Shown here one piece after another: positions 63,819-64,000 of a DNA stretch of 64,000 nt. The stretch comes from Hydrogenovibrio kuenenii DSM 12350 (lineage in GTDB: Bacteria; Pseudomonadota; Gammaproteobacteria; Thiomicrospirales; Thiomicrospiraceae). The notes under the pieces are model-generated. The model saw only the letters and a list, made by a program, of their open reading frames with translations, did not search any database and was not told the origin of the DNA. The stretch spans positions 2,170,001 to 2,234,000 of the forward strand of contig NZ_JAGP01000001.1 in the NCBI RefSeq assembly GCF_000526715.1, read 5' to 3'. A program made the position numbers and the translations under genes. Every line of letters starts with the position of its first letter. Within the stretch, counting starts at the first letter, position 1.

Positions 63819-64000
63819 ATGGCAAAAACAATTCTGATCTCTAGATTTTCAAAGCATTTAACGGGCATAGCATTCGGTTGGATTTTAACAAGCTCATTTA
63901 ACAATGCTTACGCAACCACCTCCTTTATTCCACCACTACCGGAACCACCAAAAGTTACCGCTATCAAAATAACGGCACATCCACAAAAAAAGCAAACGGC
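63819..64000 (+). CDS. Secreted protein, N-terminus only (window edge)
   Basis: 60 codons seen. Signal peptide about 1-33 (GIAFGWILTSSFNNAYA), then a Pro-rich start of the mature protein (TTSFIPPLPEPPKVTAIKI). GTGGA precedes the ATG. Divergent from the DUF1538 operon. Function cannot be told from the visible part. Confidence 0.7.
   Translation, partial: MAKTILISRFSKHLTGIAFGWILTSSFNNAYATTSFIPPLPEPPKVTAIKITAHPQKKQT

Noticed and set aside
1..64000. tRNA, rRNA, prophage, integrase or attachment sites
   Set aside because: No cloverleaf, ribosomal or integrase-like sequence was seen on either strand by reading; a covariance search was not possible.

Overview
The window looks like chromosome from a marine, sulfur-oxidising gammaproteobacterium of the Thiomicrospira / Hydrogenovibrio / Thiomicrorhabdus type. 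This is an inference from gene content: a secreted rhodanese, a DsrE-like protein, a TRAP transporter, many cyclic-di-GMP and chemotaxis proteins, and moderately AT-rich DNA. No rRNA, tRNA, insertion sequence, prophage or CRISPR array is visible. Coding density is high and no gap exceeds about 330 bases.

Layout. 1-5130 (minus): a truncated multi-PAS GGDEF-EAL protein, a Dyp-type peroxidase and a chemotaxis receptor. 5221-9234: a LysR regulator divergent from DoxX, pirin and glutathionyl-hydroquinone reductase genes (the same set as E. coli yhaJ/yqjF/yhaK/yqjG), with an inverted-repeat operator between, then a secreted DsrE-like protein. 9371-15719: TRAP permease genes dctQ and dctM running into two tandem PAS-GGDEF-EAL genes. 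16048-27839: DEAD-box helicase, two CZB-domain chemotaxis receptors, SppA-like peptidase, a hydrolase-like/TlpA fusion, TRAP binding protein, HopJ-family protein and CbpA. 27901-33324 (minus): two paralogous modules, each a small His-rich membrane protein followed by a TonB-dependent receptor. 33483-40764: pgm, VOC protein, selO, bcp, two envelope lipoproteins and an OlsF-like acyltransferase. 40880-43853: a tandem duplication of a two-gene PilZ cassette. 44080-48341: an iron/2-oxoglutarate oxygenase, then a minus-strand envelope operon (hydrolase-like/TlpA fusion, phospholipase D, Cys-less thioredoxin-like protein, 29-residue membrane peptide). 48570-61103: rhodanese, GGDEF-EAL protein, CAP-domain protein, tmcA-rsgA, beta-lactamase-fold protein, purU, a cyclic-nucleotide-binding protein, xthA and a flavin reductase. 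61132-63586 (minus): a DUF1538 membrane protein coupled to two P-II-like proteins. A truncated secreted protein begins at 63819.

Two themes run through the window. One is cyclic-di-GMP and chemotaxis signalling: four GGDEF-EAL proteins (two with ruined GGDEF motifs), two PilZ proteins plus one possible, and three receptors. The other is envelope redox and metal handling. Over all of it lies a dispersed motif of about 20 bp (AAAATCTGCCAGGCTGGGGT), found 13 times in both orientations, between genes and inside genes; inside genes it is mostly read as Pro-Ser-Leu-Ala-Asp-Phe. It resembles a DNA uptake signal sequence more than a mobile element, and it is the strongest candidate here for something undescribed.
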